The translations under genes and the position numbers were made by a program. Positions 42,892 to 51,874 of a stretch of DNA of 64,000 nt are shown here, one piece after another. The notes under the pieces are model-generated. The model searched no databases. It was not told the DNA's origin and saw only the letters and a list, made by a program, of their open reading frames with translations. The stretch comes from Pseudomonas typographi. GTDB taxonomy: Bacteria > Pseudomonadota > Gammaproteobacteria > Pseudomonadales > Pseudomonadaceae. Position 1 is the stretch's first letter. Each line of letters starts with the position of its first letter. The stretch is from contig NZ_JAAOCA010000022.1 in NCBI RefSeq assembly GCF_014694385.1, positions 51,974 to 115,973 on the forward strand, in the 5' to 3' direction.

Positions 42892-43599
42892 ATGACATAC
42901 ATTTTGCCCCCCCCTGCGGTGACGGCCCTGGCCATCAGTGGCAGTGACGATACCTTCCCTGTACGCCGTGTTTATTGCGTGGGCCGTAACTACGCCGCCC
43001 ACGCACGGGAGATGGGTTTCGATCCGGATCGTGAGCCGCCCTTTTTTTTCTGCAAGCCCGCGGACGCCGTCGTCCCCGTACAGGCGGGGCAAACACTGGA
43101 GCTGCCTTATCCGAGCGAAACCAATAACTATCACTACGAGATCGAACTGGTGGTAGCACTGGGCAAAGGCGGGCGCGATATCCCCTTGGCGCAAGCCAAC
43201 GAGCATATTTGGGGTTACGCCGTGGGCCTGGACATGACGCGCCGCGACCTGCAAGTGGGTGCTCGCGAGATGGGCCGCCCGTGGGAGCTTGGCAAAGCTT
43301 TCGACCGCTCGGCACCGATCGCCCCGTTGACCCGCCGCGACGACTTCAGCGAAGCCGCTACCGCGCCGATCTGGCTGCAGGTGGATGGCCAGGACAAGCA
43401 GCGCAGCTCGCTGCAGCATTTGATCTGGTCAGTACCTGAAACCATCGCCTATCTGTCGAGATTCTTCGAGTTGTGCCCAGGTGACCTGATCATGACCGGT
43501 ACCCCCGAAGGCGTAGGCCCGGTAGTGGCTGGCCAGTTGATGACGGGCGGTGTCGGTTCGCTGGACACCCTCAGCGTGCAGGTGGTCCCGCCGCTGTGA
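42892..43599 (+). CDS. Fumarylpyruvate hydrolase (FAA hydrolase family, NagK-like)
   Basis: A 235-residue enzyme cleaving fumarylpyruvate to fumarate and pyruvate. Family motifs are VYCVGRNYAAHAREMG, FFFCKPADAVV, YHYEIELVVALG (metal-binding Glu pair), GYAVGLDMTRRDLQ and PGDLIMTGTPEGVGPV. The gap to the dioxygenase is 25 bases with GGAG. Confidence 0.93.
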   Translation: MTYILPPPAVTALAISGSDDTFPVRRVYCVGRNYAAHAREMGFDPDREPPFFFCKPADAVVPVQAGQTLELPYPSETNNYHYEIELVVALGKGGRDIPLAQANEHIWGYAVGLDMTRRDLQVGAREMGRPWELGKAFDRSAPIAPLTRRDDFSEAATAPIWLQVDGQDKQRSSLQHLIWSVPETIAYLSRFFELCPGDLIMTGTPEGVGPVVAGQLMTGGVGSLDTLSVQVVPPL

Positions 43600-43650
43600 A
43601 CGGGCAGCCGCTGGGCGAGGCGCTTCACACGCATACCGCGGGGACCTGCT

Positions 43651-44292
43651 ATGCAACTTTATAGTTTTTTCAACAGCTCGACTTCCTATCGCACGCGCAT
43701 TGCGCTGGCGCTCAAAGGCCAAGGCTATGAGTACCTACCGGTCAACCTTCGGGCCGGGGAGCAGCGCACGCCGGGGTATCTGGAGGTCAACCCGGCCGGC
43801 AGCGTACCCATGTTGCAGACCGATGAGGGCCTGCTGCTGCGCCAGTCGTTGGCGATCATCGAGTACCTCGACAGTCACTGCGGCGGTGTGCCACTGATTC
43901 CGCAGGCGGTGGAAGAAAAAGCGCGGGTCTTGGAGGTCGCGTACTTGATCAGCTGCGACATTCATCCGCTTAACAACCTGAGGGTGCTGGCCTATCTGGA
44001 AAAGACCCTGGGCGTCAGCGCCGAGCAGAAGTCGCAGTGGTATCAGCATTGGATCGAGCAAGGGATGCAAGCGCTGGAAACATTGCTGGCGCGCCATGGG
44101 CACGGCGCCTATTGCTTCGGCGATGCGCCGACATTGGCCGATTGCTGCCTGGTACCCCAAGTGGCGAATGCGTTGCGCATGGGGTGTGACCTGAAACGTT
44201 TCGAGCTGACGCTAGCGATCTATCGGCACTGCATGGCCCATCCGGCATTCCAGGCAGCGGCGCCTGAAAACCAACCAGATTACGTCAAGTAA
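43651..44292 (+). CDS. Maleylpyruvate (maleylacetoacetate-type) isomerase, zeta GST
   Basis: A 213-residue glutathione-dependent isomerase. The zeta-class motif FFNSSTSYRTRIALALKG holds the glutathione-activating Ser-Ser pair, and NPAGSVPML and RQSLAIIEYLD follow. The C-terminal helical domain has GDAPTLADCCLVPQVANALR. In this setting it converts maleylpyruvate to fumarylpyruvate. Confidence 0.92.
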   Translation: MQLYSFFNSSTSYRTRIALALKGQGYEYLPVNLRAGEQRTPGYLEVNPAGSVPMLQTDEGLLLRQSLAIIEYLDSHCGGVPLIPQAVEEKARVLEVAYLISCDIHPLNNLRVLAYLEKTLGVSAEQKSQWYQHWIEQGMQALETLLARHGHGAYCFGDAPTLADCCLVPQVANALRMGCDLKRFELTLAIYRHCMAHPAFQAAAPENQPDYVK

Positions 44293-44320
44293 GCGCTTTG
44301 TTTTTCTGGAGACTGATGAA

Positions 44321-45526
44321 GTGAACAATAACAACATAGAAAGCCAGAAAGTCATCATTGTCGGCGGCGGTATAGGTGGCTTGGCCGCTGCGCTAGCGCT
44401 GACCCGCCAAGGCATCTTCGTCGAGTTGTTGGAGCAGGCCGACGAAATCGCCGAGATTGGCGCTGGCATCCAACTGGGCCCGAACGCCTACGCGGCATTG
44501 GACGCCCTCGGCGTAGGTGATACCGCTCGCCAGCGTTCGGTGTTCACCGACCATATCATCATGATGGACGCCGTGGATGCCACCGAAGTGGTGCGCATCG
44601 AGGTCGGCGAAGCCTTCCGCCAGCGCTTCGGCAATGCCTACGGCGTGATTCATCGCGCCGATATCCACCGCACCATCCTGGAGGCGGTGGAGAAGGATCC
44701 ATTGATCAGTTTTCAGACGTCTACGCGCATCGTCAGCATGGAAACGAACGACACTGGCGTTGCGCTGGTTGACCAGAATGGCCGCCATTACGCAGCCGAT
44801 GCGGTCGTCGGCTGCGACGGGGTGAAGTCCGTGGTGCGGGAAAAACTGCTTGGCGATACCCACCGGGTCACCGGCCATGTGGTGTACCGGGCTGTGGTCG
44901 ACAAAGCCAACATGCCCGAGGAATTGCGTATCAATGCCCCGGTACTCTGGGCCGGCCCCCACTGTCACCTCGTGCATTATCCGTTGCGCGGCGGTGAGCA
45001 ATATAACCTGGTGGTGACCTTCCACAGCCGTGAGCAAGAACAATGGGGCGTGCGCGACGGCAGTAAGGAAGAAGTCATGTCCTATTTCGACGGTATCCAT
45101 CCCACCCCGGCGAAACTCCTCGACACCCCGACTTCGTGGCGCCGTTGGGCCACCGCTGACCGGGAGCCGCTGGAGCGTTGGGGCGAGGGCTGCGCGACCC
45201 TGCTCGGCGATGCCGCGCACCCGATGAGCCAGTACCTGGCCCAAGGTGCCTGCATGGCGCTGGAAGACGCGGTCACCCTGGGCGAGGCGGTCAAAGCCTG
45301 CAATCACGATCTAGAGGCGGCCTTTCGCGCCTATGAGTCGGTGCGCATCCCCCGCACCGCGCGCGTGGTGTGGTCGACGCGCGAGATGGGCCGGCTTTAT
45401 CACGCCAAGGGGGTAGAGCGCACCGTGCGCAACTCCCTGTGGGTCGGGCGGACTCAGGAAGAGTTCTATTCGGCGATCGGCTGGTTGTATGACTGGAACG
45501 TCCTTGAATGCCTCAAGCAGCAATAA
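44321..45526 (+). CDS. 3-hydroxybenzoate 6-monooxygenase-like flavoprotein
   Basis: A 401-residue group A FAD hydroxylase. It shows IIVGGGIGGLAAALALTRQG, GCDGVKSVVREKL and LLGDAAHPMSQYLAQGACMALEDA. The close match to 3-hydroxybenzoate 6-hydroxylases and the gentisate genes beside it support NADH-dependent para-hydroxylation of 3-hydroxybenzoate to gentisate. Salicylate hydroxylase is the main alternative. GTG start: the nearby ATG runs at once into TGA. Confidence 0.88.
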   Translation: MNNNNIESQKVIIVGGGIGGLAAALALTRQGIFVELLEQADEIAEIGAGIQLGPNAYAALDALGVGDTARQRSVFTDHIIMMDAVDATEVVRIEVGEAFRQRFGNAYGVIHRADIHRTILEAVEKDPLISFQTSTRIVSMETNDTGVALVDQNGRHYAADAVVGCDGVKSVVREKLLGDTHRVTGHVVYRAVVDKANMPEELRINAPVLWAGPHCHLVHYPLRGGEQYNLVVTFHSREQEQWGVRDGSKEEVMSYFDGIHPTPAKLLDTPTSWRRWATADREPLERWGEGCATLLGDAAHPMSQYLAQGACMALEDAVTLGEAVKACNHDLEAAFRAYESVRIPRTARVVWSTREMGRLYHAKGVERTVRNSLWVGRTQEEFYSAIGWLYDWNVLECLKQQ

Positions 45527-45549
45527 GCCGCCCTGTCCGAGAGAGCACC

Positions 45550-47304
45550 ATGACTATGAAAGCATCACCGCAGTGGGATGACGAAGTCGACCTTCTGGTT
45601 ATCGGCGCGGGCGCCGCCGGTATGGCGACGGCGCTGGTTGCCACCCTCCAGGGGCTGAACGTTCGCTTGGTGGAAAAGTCCGCTCAAGTAGGCGGTACTG
45701 CATCGACCTCGGCCGGTACGCTGTGGATCCCCGGCAACAGGCAGGGCATCGCCGCGGGCTACCACGACTGCGTCGAAGACGGCCGGCGCTACTTGCGTGA
45801 ACTGGTAGGCAATGACTACGGTTGGGCCGCGCGCGAAGCGTTTTTGAGCGCAGGGCCGGATGCGATCGATTTCTACATGGCCAATACGCAAGTGCAACTG
45901 GTGAGTTGCGGCAAACATCCCGACTACATGGACCGCCCCGGGTCGGCGGTATTCGGGCGCGCACTGGTGCCTCAGCCGTTCGACGGTCGCCAACTGGGCA
46001 GCCAGTTCAAGAACGTGCGTGCGCCCATTCCGGAATTCCTGATCTTCGGCGGCATGATGGTGGGCAAGGACGATATCCCGCGCTTGGTGGGCCGCTTCAA
46101 GTCGCTGTCCAATTTCGTCTATTCGGGGAAACTGTTCGCGCGCTTCCTGTTTGATCGGCTTCGCTATCCACGCGGCACGCGCCTGACCATGGGTAATGCC
46201 TTGGTCGCCAGGCTGTATGCCAGCCTCCTGGACGCACAGACCCCAGTGCAGTTCGACACCGGCCTAAAGGAACTGGTGCAAGACAACGGCCAGGTGCTCG
46301 GCGCCGTGTTGGAAAGCGCCGCAGGTCAGCTGTGTCGTGTTCGCGCCACCCATGGCGTGGTGCTGGCCACCGGCGGTTTCGCGCGTAACTCGGCACTGCG
46401 CAAAGCCTTCATCCCCTATGCAGTCCCGCGCTCGGTAGCTTGCGAAACCAACCAGGGAGAAGGTATTGAAGCGGCCATGCGGGTTGGCGCGCATGTCAAT
46501 GTAGCCGAGCATAGCCCAGGAGGGTTCTGGACGCCGGTATCCGATACGACGCGCAAGGATGGTAGCAAGGGCGTGTTCCCGCATCTGTCGCTCGACCGTG
46601 CCAAACCGGGGTTGATTGCCGTTAACGCCAAGGCCGAGCGCTTCGTCAACGAGGCGAACTCATACCATGACTTCGTCACCGCCATGCTTGCCTGCGGTGG
46701 TGACGCTGTACCGGCGTATCTGATCTGCACCATAGCCTTCATCAAGCACTACGGCTTGGGCTTGGTCCCGCCGGGTGCCAGCGAGCATCAGGTCAAGAAG
46801 TTTGCCGAGCAAGGCTACCTGAAGCTGGCCGACGACCTGCGTTCACTGGCGGCGCTGATCGGCTTGAGCCCCGACGCGTTGGCACGCACCGTCAAGCGTT
46901 ATAACGATAACGCGGCGAAGGGGGTCGATCCGGATTTCGGTAAGGGCAGCACCGAGCTCAACCGGTTCAATGGCGACCCCGCCGTGACCCCGAACCCATG
47001 CCTAGCGCCGCTATTGCCAGGGCCTGTTTGCGCCTTGGCGGTATGGCCGGCAGAAATCGCCGGCAGCACTGGGCTGGCAGTGAACGAGCACGGCCAGGTA
47101 CTCACTGCGCAGGGCACCGTGATGCCAGGGCTTTACGCCTGCGGCAACGACATGGAGTCGGTTATGAAGGGTACTTACCCAGGGCCTGGTACTACCTTGG
47201 GCCCGGCCCTGACCTTCGGTTACATCATCGCCCGCCATGCCAGCGGCTCGGGGGCAGGCGAGCAATCGGCTCCGCTTGCGGTACCACAGGCTCAACTCAG
47301 TTAA
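45550..47304 (+). CDS. KstD-like FAD-dependent dehydrogenase
   Basis: A 584-residue flavoprotein of the 3-ketosteroid delta-1-dehydrogenase/fumarate reductase group. It has LLVIGAGAAGMATALVA, GGTASTSAGTLWIPGN near residue 55, a large insertion domain, and the C-terminal TYPGPGTTLGPALTFGYIIARHA, which carries the Tyr and Gly-rich segment of KstDs. No steroid genes are nearby, so a cyclic ketone leading to 3-hydroxybenzoate is more likely than a steroid. ATG at 45550 was taken over a Met 14 codons upstream that overlaps the hydroxylase gene. Confidence 0.82.
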   Translation: MTMKASPQWDDEVDLLVIGAGAAGMATALVATLQGLNVRLVEKSAQVGGTASTSAGTLWIPGNRQGIAAGYHDCVEDGRRYLRELVGNDYGWAAREAFLSAGPDAIDFYMANTQVQLVSCGKHPDYMDRPGSAVFGRALVPQPFDGRQLGSQFKNVRAPIPEFLIFGGMMVGKDDIPRLVGRFKSLSNFVYSGKLFARFLFDRLRYPRGTRLTMGNALVARLYASLLDAQTPVQFDTGLKELVQDNGQVLGAVLESAAGQLCRVRATHGVVLATGGFARNSALRKAFIPYAVPRSVACETNQGEGIEAAMRVGAHVNVAEHSPGGFWTPVSDTTRKDGSKGVFPHLSLDRAKPGLIAVNAKAERFVNEANSYHDFVTAMLACGGDAVPAYLICTIAFIKHYGLGLVPPGASEHQVKKFAEQGYLKLADDLRSLAALIGLSPDALARTVKRYNDNAAKGVDPDFGKGSTELNRFNGDPAVTPNPCLAPLLPGPVCALAVWPAEIAGSTGLAVNEHGQVLTAQGTVMPGLYACGNDMESVMKGTYPGPGTTLGPALTFGYIIARHASGSGAGEQSAPLAVPQAQLS

Positions 47305-47433
47305 CGCCAGTGGCTGCAGTTACCGTTAATTAGCAAGCAACGCTCGATCATGGCCGGTAAATAAAAGGTGCGCCGCCGTGCGCACCAGACGCGACAAACG
47401 CGATACAAAAATAAGCAAAACGCGGATGCCCTC

Positions 47434-48669
47434 GTGAATTATAAAATCAATAAAGTTCAGTTTGTAGCTATGTGGTTCGGATGCAGTGGCCTGTCTACAG
47501 TGGCGAACGCCGCCTTTGTGGACGATGCTCAATACACGTTGCAAATGAGGAATTTCTACATCAATGGTGATTATCGCTCGCGCGGTGTCGCACAGTCCAA
47601 GAAAGAAGAGTGGGCCCAGGGGTTCCTCTTTACCGCTCAGTCGGGGTGGACCGAAGGCGCCGTGGGTTTTGCGCTGGAAGCCAATGCTTCCCTGGGTGTG
47701 AAACTCGACACGGGCCGCTCGCGCTCCAATACCGGCCTGTTACCCAATGTCTTTGGCAATACGGGGCCAGGCGAATATTCGCAACTGAGCGGCATCGCCA
47801 AGGTGCGTTATGCGGGCACACAATTACAGGCCGGCGAACTACGGCCGCAGTTGCCCATCCTGACCTCCAGCGACTTGCGTTTGCTGCCCCAGACATTCAG
47901 CGGGTACATGCTGGTGGTGAAGGACTTCGAACCGGTGACCCTGCAGTTGGGGCATTTCTCGGGCACCAGCTATCGTGCCTCTACCAACGCTAATGAAAAG
48001 CTGCACATTTATACGTCGACGGCACAGAGTGATGACTTTCGTTACGCCGCCGTGCAATACAAGGTCAGTCCTTCTTTGCAGTTGGAGGTTTGGCACGATG
48101 AACTTGAAAACATCTATAGCCAGGAATTTTATAATGTGATCGCCCAAACCTCTTTTAAAGGGTGGCAATGGGGGGCAAGCCTAGGGTGGTTCAACAACCG
48201 TGACGCCGGGTCGCAACGCGCTGGCAACATCGATAACCAGTTGGCGACCCACATGTTCAGCGCCTCCTCGCAAGGGCACACGTTTCGCCTCGGTTATCAG
48301 GAAAGCCGGGGAGCAACCGATTTCCCGCAAATCGTACAGACAGACGTAGCGATGGCTAATGGGGTGATGGTGCTGGGCTTCAATCGCGCTCACGAGCAGT
48401 CCTGGCAAGCCCGTTACGACCTGGATTTCGCGGCTTACGGCGTCCCCGGGCTGCGTATGTTCGCGCGCTACCTGCACGGCGATGGTTTCCGGGTCAACGG
48501 CCGGAACGGCAAAGAGTGGGAGCGTAATCTCGACCTCAGTTACACCGTGCAGAGCGGCCCGTTGAGGAGCCTCACGGTACGGTGGCGTCATGCATCGGTG
48601 CGCTCGGACGCCGTCGTCGGGCTGGATGAGCATCGCCTGATTATTCAATACACCTACAGCTTCAAATAG
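47434..48669 (+). CDS. OprD-family outer-membrane porin
   Basis: A 411-residue beta-barrel protein. The GTG start at 47434 yields a leader MNYKINKVQFVAMWFG ending VANA before AFVDDAQYTLQMRNFYIN; the frame is open 22 codons further upstream from another GTG. The OprD core shows EWAQGFLFTAQSGWTEG, PVLPNVF-type LLPNVFGNTG, AGELRPQLPILTSSDLRLLPQTFSG and the C-terminal LIIQYTYSFK. OprD/OpdK porins take up amino acids or aromatic acids. In this cluster it probably admits the pathway's carboxylate. Confidence 0.85.
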   Translation: MNYKINKVQFVAMWFGCSGLSTVANAAFVDDAQYTLQMRNFYINGDYRSRGVAQSKKEEWAQGFLFTAQSGWTEGAVGFALEANASLGVKLDTGRSRSNTGLLPNVFGNTGPGEYSQLSGIAKVRYAGTQLQAGELRPQLPILTSSDLRLLPQTFSGYMLVVKDFEPVTLQLGHFSGTSYRASTNANEKLHIYTSTAQSDDFRYAAVQYKVSPSLQLEVWHDELENIYSQEFYNVIAQTSFKGWQWGASLGWFNNRDAGSQRAGNIDNQLATHMFSASSQGHTFRLGYQESRGATDFPQIVQTDVAMANGVMVLGFNRAHEQSWQARYDLDFAAYGVPGLRMFARYLHGDGFRVNGRNGKEWERNLDLSYTVQSGPLRSLTVRWRHASVRSDAVVGLDEHRLIIQYTYSFK

Positions 48670-48727
48670 GCGGCAATCGCAGGGTGCGGTTGTTCTATCC
48701 ACTTATTTCCATTCGAGGGTATCTGCT

Positions 48728-49708
48728 ATGCACAATTCGCGGCCAGGCTATGAGCTGCCATGGATGTTCCACCCGACTCAGTTGGTCGATGATCTCGAAC
48801 AAGCAGGGGAGTGGTTCCAACGGGTTTTCGGCCGCCATCGCGTGACCTGGGCCGAGCGCTGGGACTTGAGCCAGCTGTCGCCCGAGTACCCGGTGGACTA
48901 TTCCTTCTGGATCATGATCGGTGAAGTGGTGCATGACGTTATCTGCCCGGCGCTGTACAAGGTCGACGGTGACGCCGTGCCGTGGGGCGAGCATTCGGGC
49001 CTGTCGGGGATCAGTTGGTGGGTGAAAAACTCCAGTGCGTTCGCCGCTGCTATCGAAGCAAAGGGCCTGACGCTGATCGACCAGGCGGGCCAGCCGGTCA
49101 GAGGCGGGCGGTTCGCCCGTTCACTGCTGACCGATGAGTTCACCCTGATGTCGATGAAAGCCGATGAAGCCGGCTTTCCACATACGTTCTCCGAGATACT
49201 GGGCGCCTCCAAGGATCGTTTCGCCCACGTTGACCATCGCCTGGGTGACGGCTGGCATCTTGCGTCGGCTTCGCCACAAGACCCGCTGGGCATCATAGGG
49301 TGCGCCTGGCAAACCCTTTCCACCGTCGACATCGAGCGCGCGAAGTGGCTGTTCACCGAGGTACTCGATGGCCAGTATCTCGGGCAAGCGCGGGACGCTG
49401 CTGGCGCGGGAGATGCTCATTGCGTCTTCTGCGCACATACCGTCATCGAACTGGTGGGGCCACGGGGCACCGCGCCTGTCGATGCCGCCGCGGCAGACAC
49501 CTTTGACTCCATCACCTTGCTGGTGCAAGACCTGGATAAAGTGCGGGCGCATCTGAACGCTTGTGACATCCGCACCACGCTGGACGAGGCCGACATCATC
49601 CGCACCGACCCGCGTGATTGCATGGGCGTGACCTGGGGTTTCACTCGGCGGCTGGCACCGGCGGACCCAAGGGTCACGATGCCGGCTTGGGCCGCCCTAA
49701 CGCGTTGA
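48728..49708 (+). CDS. Two-domain VOC-family protein, paralogue 1
   Basis: A 326-residue vicinal-oxygen-chelate protein. Domain 1 starts at FHPTQLVDDLEQAGEWFQRVF; domain 2 starts at DPLGIIGCAWQTLSTVDIERA. It is a paralogue of the protein at 51874, sharing W-E/R-DL-x2-L-x-P-x-YPV-x-YSF and CP-x-LY/LH. The His-His pair found at the start of domain 2 in the paralogue is replaced by Trp-Gln here, so metal binding in that half may be lost. Possible roles are dioxygenase, isomerase or hydratase; it is not a simple glyoxalase. Confidence 0.75.
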   Translation: MHNSRPGYELPWMFHPTQLVDDLEQAGEWFQRVFGRHRVTWAERWDLSQLSPEYPVDYSFWIMIGEVVHDVICPALYKVDGDAVPWGEHSGLSGISWWVKNSSAFAAAIEAKGLTLIDQAGQPVRGGRFARSLLTDEFTLMSMKADEAGFPHTFSEILGASKDRFAHVDHRLGDGWHLASASPQDPLGIIGCAWQTLSTVDIERAKWLFTEVLDGQYLGQARDAAGAGDAHCVFCAHTVIELVGPRGTAPVDAAAADTFDSITLLVQDLDKVRAHLNACDIRTTLDEADIIRTDPRDCMGVTWGFTRRLAPADPRVTMPAWAALTR

Positions 49709-49770
49709 GGCGTGGGCTTGCTCGGCCCGCTGGCGGCAAGGTTTTTTACTTCAACTATTGGAGATACATC

Positions 49771-50529
49771 ATGACAACCAACGGCAAGACTGTGCTGATC
49801 ACTGGTGCTGACGGCGGGCTGGGTCGCGACATGGCGGCGTGCCTGGCCGAGGCGGGTTGGTCGCTGATTCTGGTTGACCGCAGCAGCACCATTGGCCAAC
49901 TGCCCGAGCTGCTGGGGCTGGCGTCGTACCAGGCCCAGACCCGCCAATGCGACCTCGCCGACGAGGCGCAGTTGGACGCATTGTGCAAAGAAGTCAGCGA
50001 AGGCACCTTGCGCTGCGATGCACTGATCAACAATGCCGGGATTTCTTCGTATGGTCGCGATGGGCAACGTTTGTCGATCGATGAAATTGACCGAAACCAT
50101 TTGCAGAATGTGCTGGCTATCAATCTGATTGCGCCGTTTCTGTTATCCCGCGCGGCCTTGCCGCACATGCGTGAACGGGGTTGGGGGCGCCTCATCCATA
50201 TCGCCTCGCGCGGTGGCCGGACATTCTCGGAAGTCTTTCCGTCCAGTTTTTCTGCTTCCAAGTCCGGGCTGATCGGGCTGAGCCGCAGTATTGCCGGGGA
50301 GTCCGCGCGCTTTGGTATCACCTCTAACGTCATCGCGCCGGGGGTGATCATCACCCCGCAAAGCGGCAAGGTCGATCCAGCGCTGCTGAGCCAAGCGAAG
50401 ATTCCCGCGCAGCGCTATGGCCAGCCCGCAGAAATCACCGGCGCTGTGGCTTACCTGCTTTCTGACGCGGCCGGGTTCACCACGGGTGCAGTGATGGATA
50501 TCAATGGTGGCGCCTTCATGCCTTCGTGA
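49771..50529 (+). CDS. SDR-family oxidoreductase with Phe at the catalytic Tyr position
   Basis: A 252-residue classical SDR fold. NAD-binding TGADGGLGRDMAA, DALINNAGIS and the Ser of IHIASRGG are present. The active-site segment reads FSASKSG where YSASKAG is expected: the codon is TTT, so the catalytic Tyr is Phe, while Lys is kept. The C-terminus has NVIAPGVIITP and TTGAVMDINGG. It may bind NAD(H) without standard proton relay, act by another residue, or be non-catalytic. SD GGAG precedes the ATG at 49771; frame upstream overlaps the VOC gene end. Confidence 0.85.
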   Translation: MTTNGKTVLITGADGGLGRDMAACLAEAGWSLILVDRSSTIGQLPELLGLASYQAQTRQCDLADEAQLDALCKEVSEGTLRCDALINNAGISSYGRDGQRLSIDEIDRNHLQNVLAINLIAPFLLSRAALPHMRERGWGRLIHIASRGGRTFSEVFPSSFSASKSGLIGLSRSIAGESARFGITSNVIAPGVIITPQSGKVDPALLSQAKIPAQRYGQPAEITGAVAYLLSDAAGFTTGAVMDINGGAFMPS

Positions 50530-50575
50530 GGGCCGCCTACCTCCCTGATTCCCAACAATAATAAGAGCGATCGAT

Positions 50576-51874
50576 ATGGCGACGACCAAGACAATGGGCG
50601 TGCAGGTTTCCCCGGATCCCATTAACAAGTGGTGGTATGTAGTTTCCTGTTTCGTGGCGCTGATGGTAGGCGTCAACACCGTGAACATTCTATTCAATGT
50701 GCTGGGGTCGGCGTTGACCGCCGGGTTTGGCTGGAGCCGTCTGGAATTGGTGTCGGGTTTGACCCTCTTTACCGTGGTCGATGGTATCAGCGTGCTGCTG
50801 ATCGGTTTTCTGGTCAGTAGATACGGGATCCGGAAGGTCGCGATTCCTGCGGCAGCGATGTTCGGCCTCGGCATCGGGCTGATCGGGCTATCGCCCAACG
50901 ACCTGAGGTTCTTCTATGCTTGCTGTGCAATCTCCGGGGTAGGGGCAGGGGCCGTTGGGCCGTCGGTCTACTCGGTGGTGGTCGGGGCCTGGTTCGACGA
51001 CAAACGTGGCCTGGCGTTGGGCATCATTAACGTAGGGCTCGGGCTGTGCGGCACCCTGATGCCGTTCCTGATCAATGGCCTGTTCGGCGCTTACGGCTGG
51101 CGTTGGACATTCGCAGTCGTGGGGCTGCTCTGCGGTCTGATTCCGGTGGTGGCCTATGGCGCCGTGCTGAGAATGCCGCGGGCATGGGACACCGCGCGTG
51201 TCACGGCCCGGTCCAGCGGCAAGGGCATCGGCGAGCCCTTAGGGGCATTGCTCAAGCAGCGCTCGCTTTGGCTCATCAGTATTTCCATCTTGCTGGTGTC
51301 GGCGGCGACCTACGGGATGCTCTCGCAGATCGTGGCTATCTGCACCGACCATCACATAGCGCGCGTTACAGCGCTTTCGATCTTGTCGACGGCAAGTATC
51401 AGCTCGATTGCCTCGCGGCTCGTGGTTGGGTACCTGCTCGATCGCTTGTTCGCCCCCTTCCTGGCGTGCTCCATATTTCTACTGTGTGCCGCGGGCGTCG
51501 TCGTGTTGACTCAGACGGCGCAGGTACCCGTACTGTACGGCGGTGCGGTTTTGCTGGGCTTGGGCCTGGGTGCGGAAGGCGATATTGCGGCATACATCAT
51601 CAGCCGGTACATCGATAAAAATTCATACGCAAAGGCACTGGGAATCGTCATTTTCCTTTTTGCCCAAGGCGGGGCTTTAGGCGTTGGCCTGTTGAGTTAC
51701 ACCTATTCAATTACCTCCAGTTACACAGTGGCTGGCGCCTTGATCTTCGTTCTTACCGTACTTTCCGCGTTTTCGCTGCTGTTCCTCGGCCCCTATCGAT
51801 ATGACGTCACCGGCGCAAAGGTGACTTCGCACCACCCTGCGTTACCCCACAATAATCCGTTAGGAGATCACTGA
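50576..51874 (+). CDS. MFS transporter, monocarboxylate/OFA-like
   Basis: A 432-residue, 12-helix carrier: WYVVSCFVALMVGVNTVNILFNVLGSAL at TM1 cited by start and end words (WYVVSCFVAL, LFNVLGSAL), GRK-like loop SRYGIRKVAIPA, GPSVYSVVVGAWFDDKRGLALGI, and a second-half YLLDRLFAPF. It resembles MCT/oxalate-formate-type importers that bring in aromatic acids or monocarboxylates. It overlaps the second VOC gene by three bases. Confidence 0.87.
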   Translation: MATTKTMGVQVSPDPINKWWYVVSCFVALMVGVNTVNILFNVLGSALTAGFGWSRLELVSGLTLFTVVDGISVLLIGFLVSRYGIRKVAIPAAAMFGLGIGLIGLSPNDLRFFYACCAISGVGAGAVGPSVYSVVVGAWFDDKRGLALGIINVGLGLCGTLMPFLINGLFGAYGWRWTFAVVGLLCGLIPVVAYGAVLRMPRAWDTARVTARSSGKGIGEPLGALLKQRSLWLISISILLVSAATYGMLSQIVAICTDHHIARVTALSILSTASISSIASRLVVGYLLDRLFAPFLACSIFLLCAAGVVVLTQTAQVPVLYGGAVLLGLGLGAEGDIAAYIISRYIDKNSYAKALGIVIFLFAQGGALGVGLLSYTYSITSSYTVAGALIFVLTVLSAFSLLFLGPYRYDVTGAKVTSHHPALPHNNPLGDH

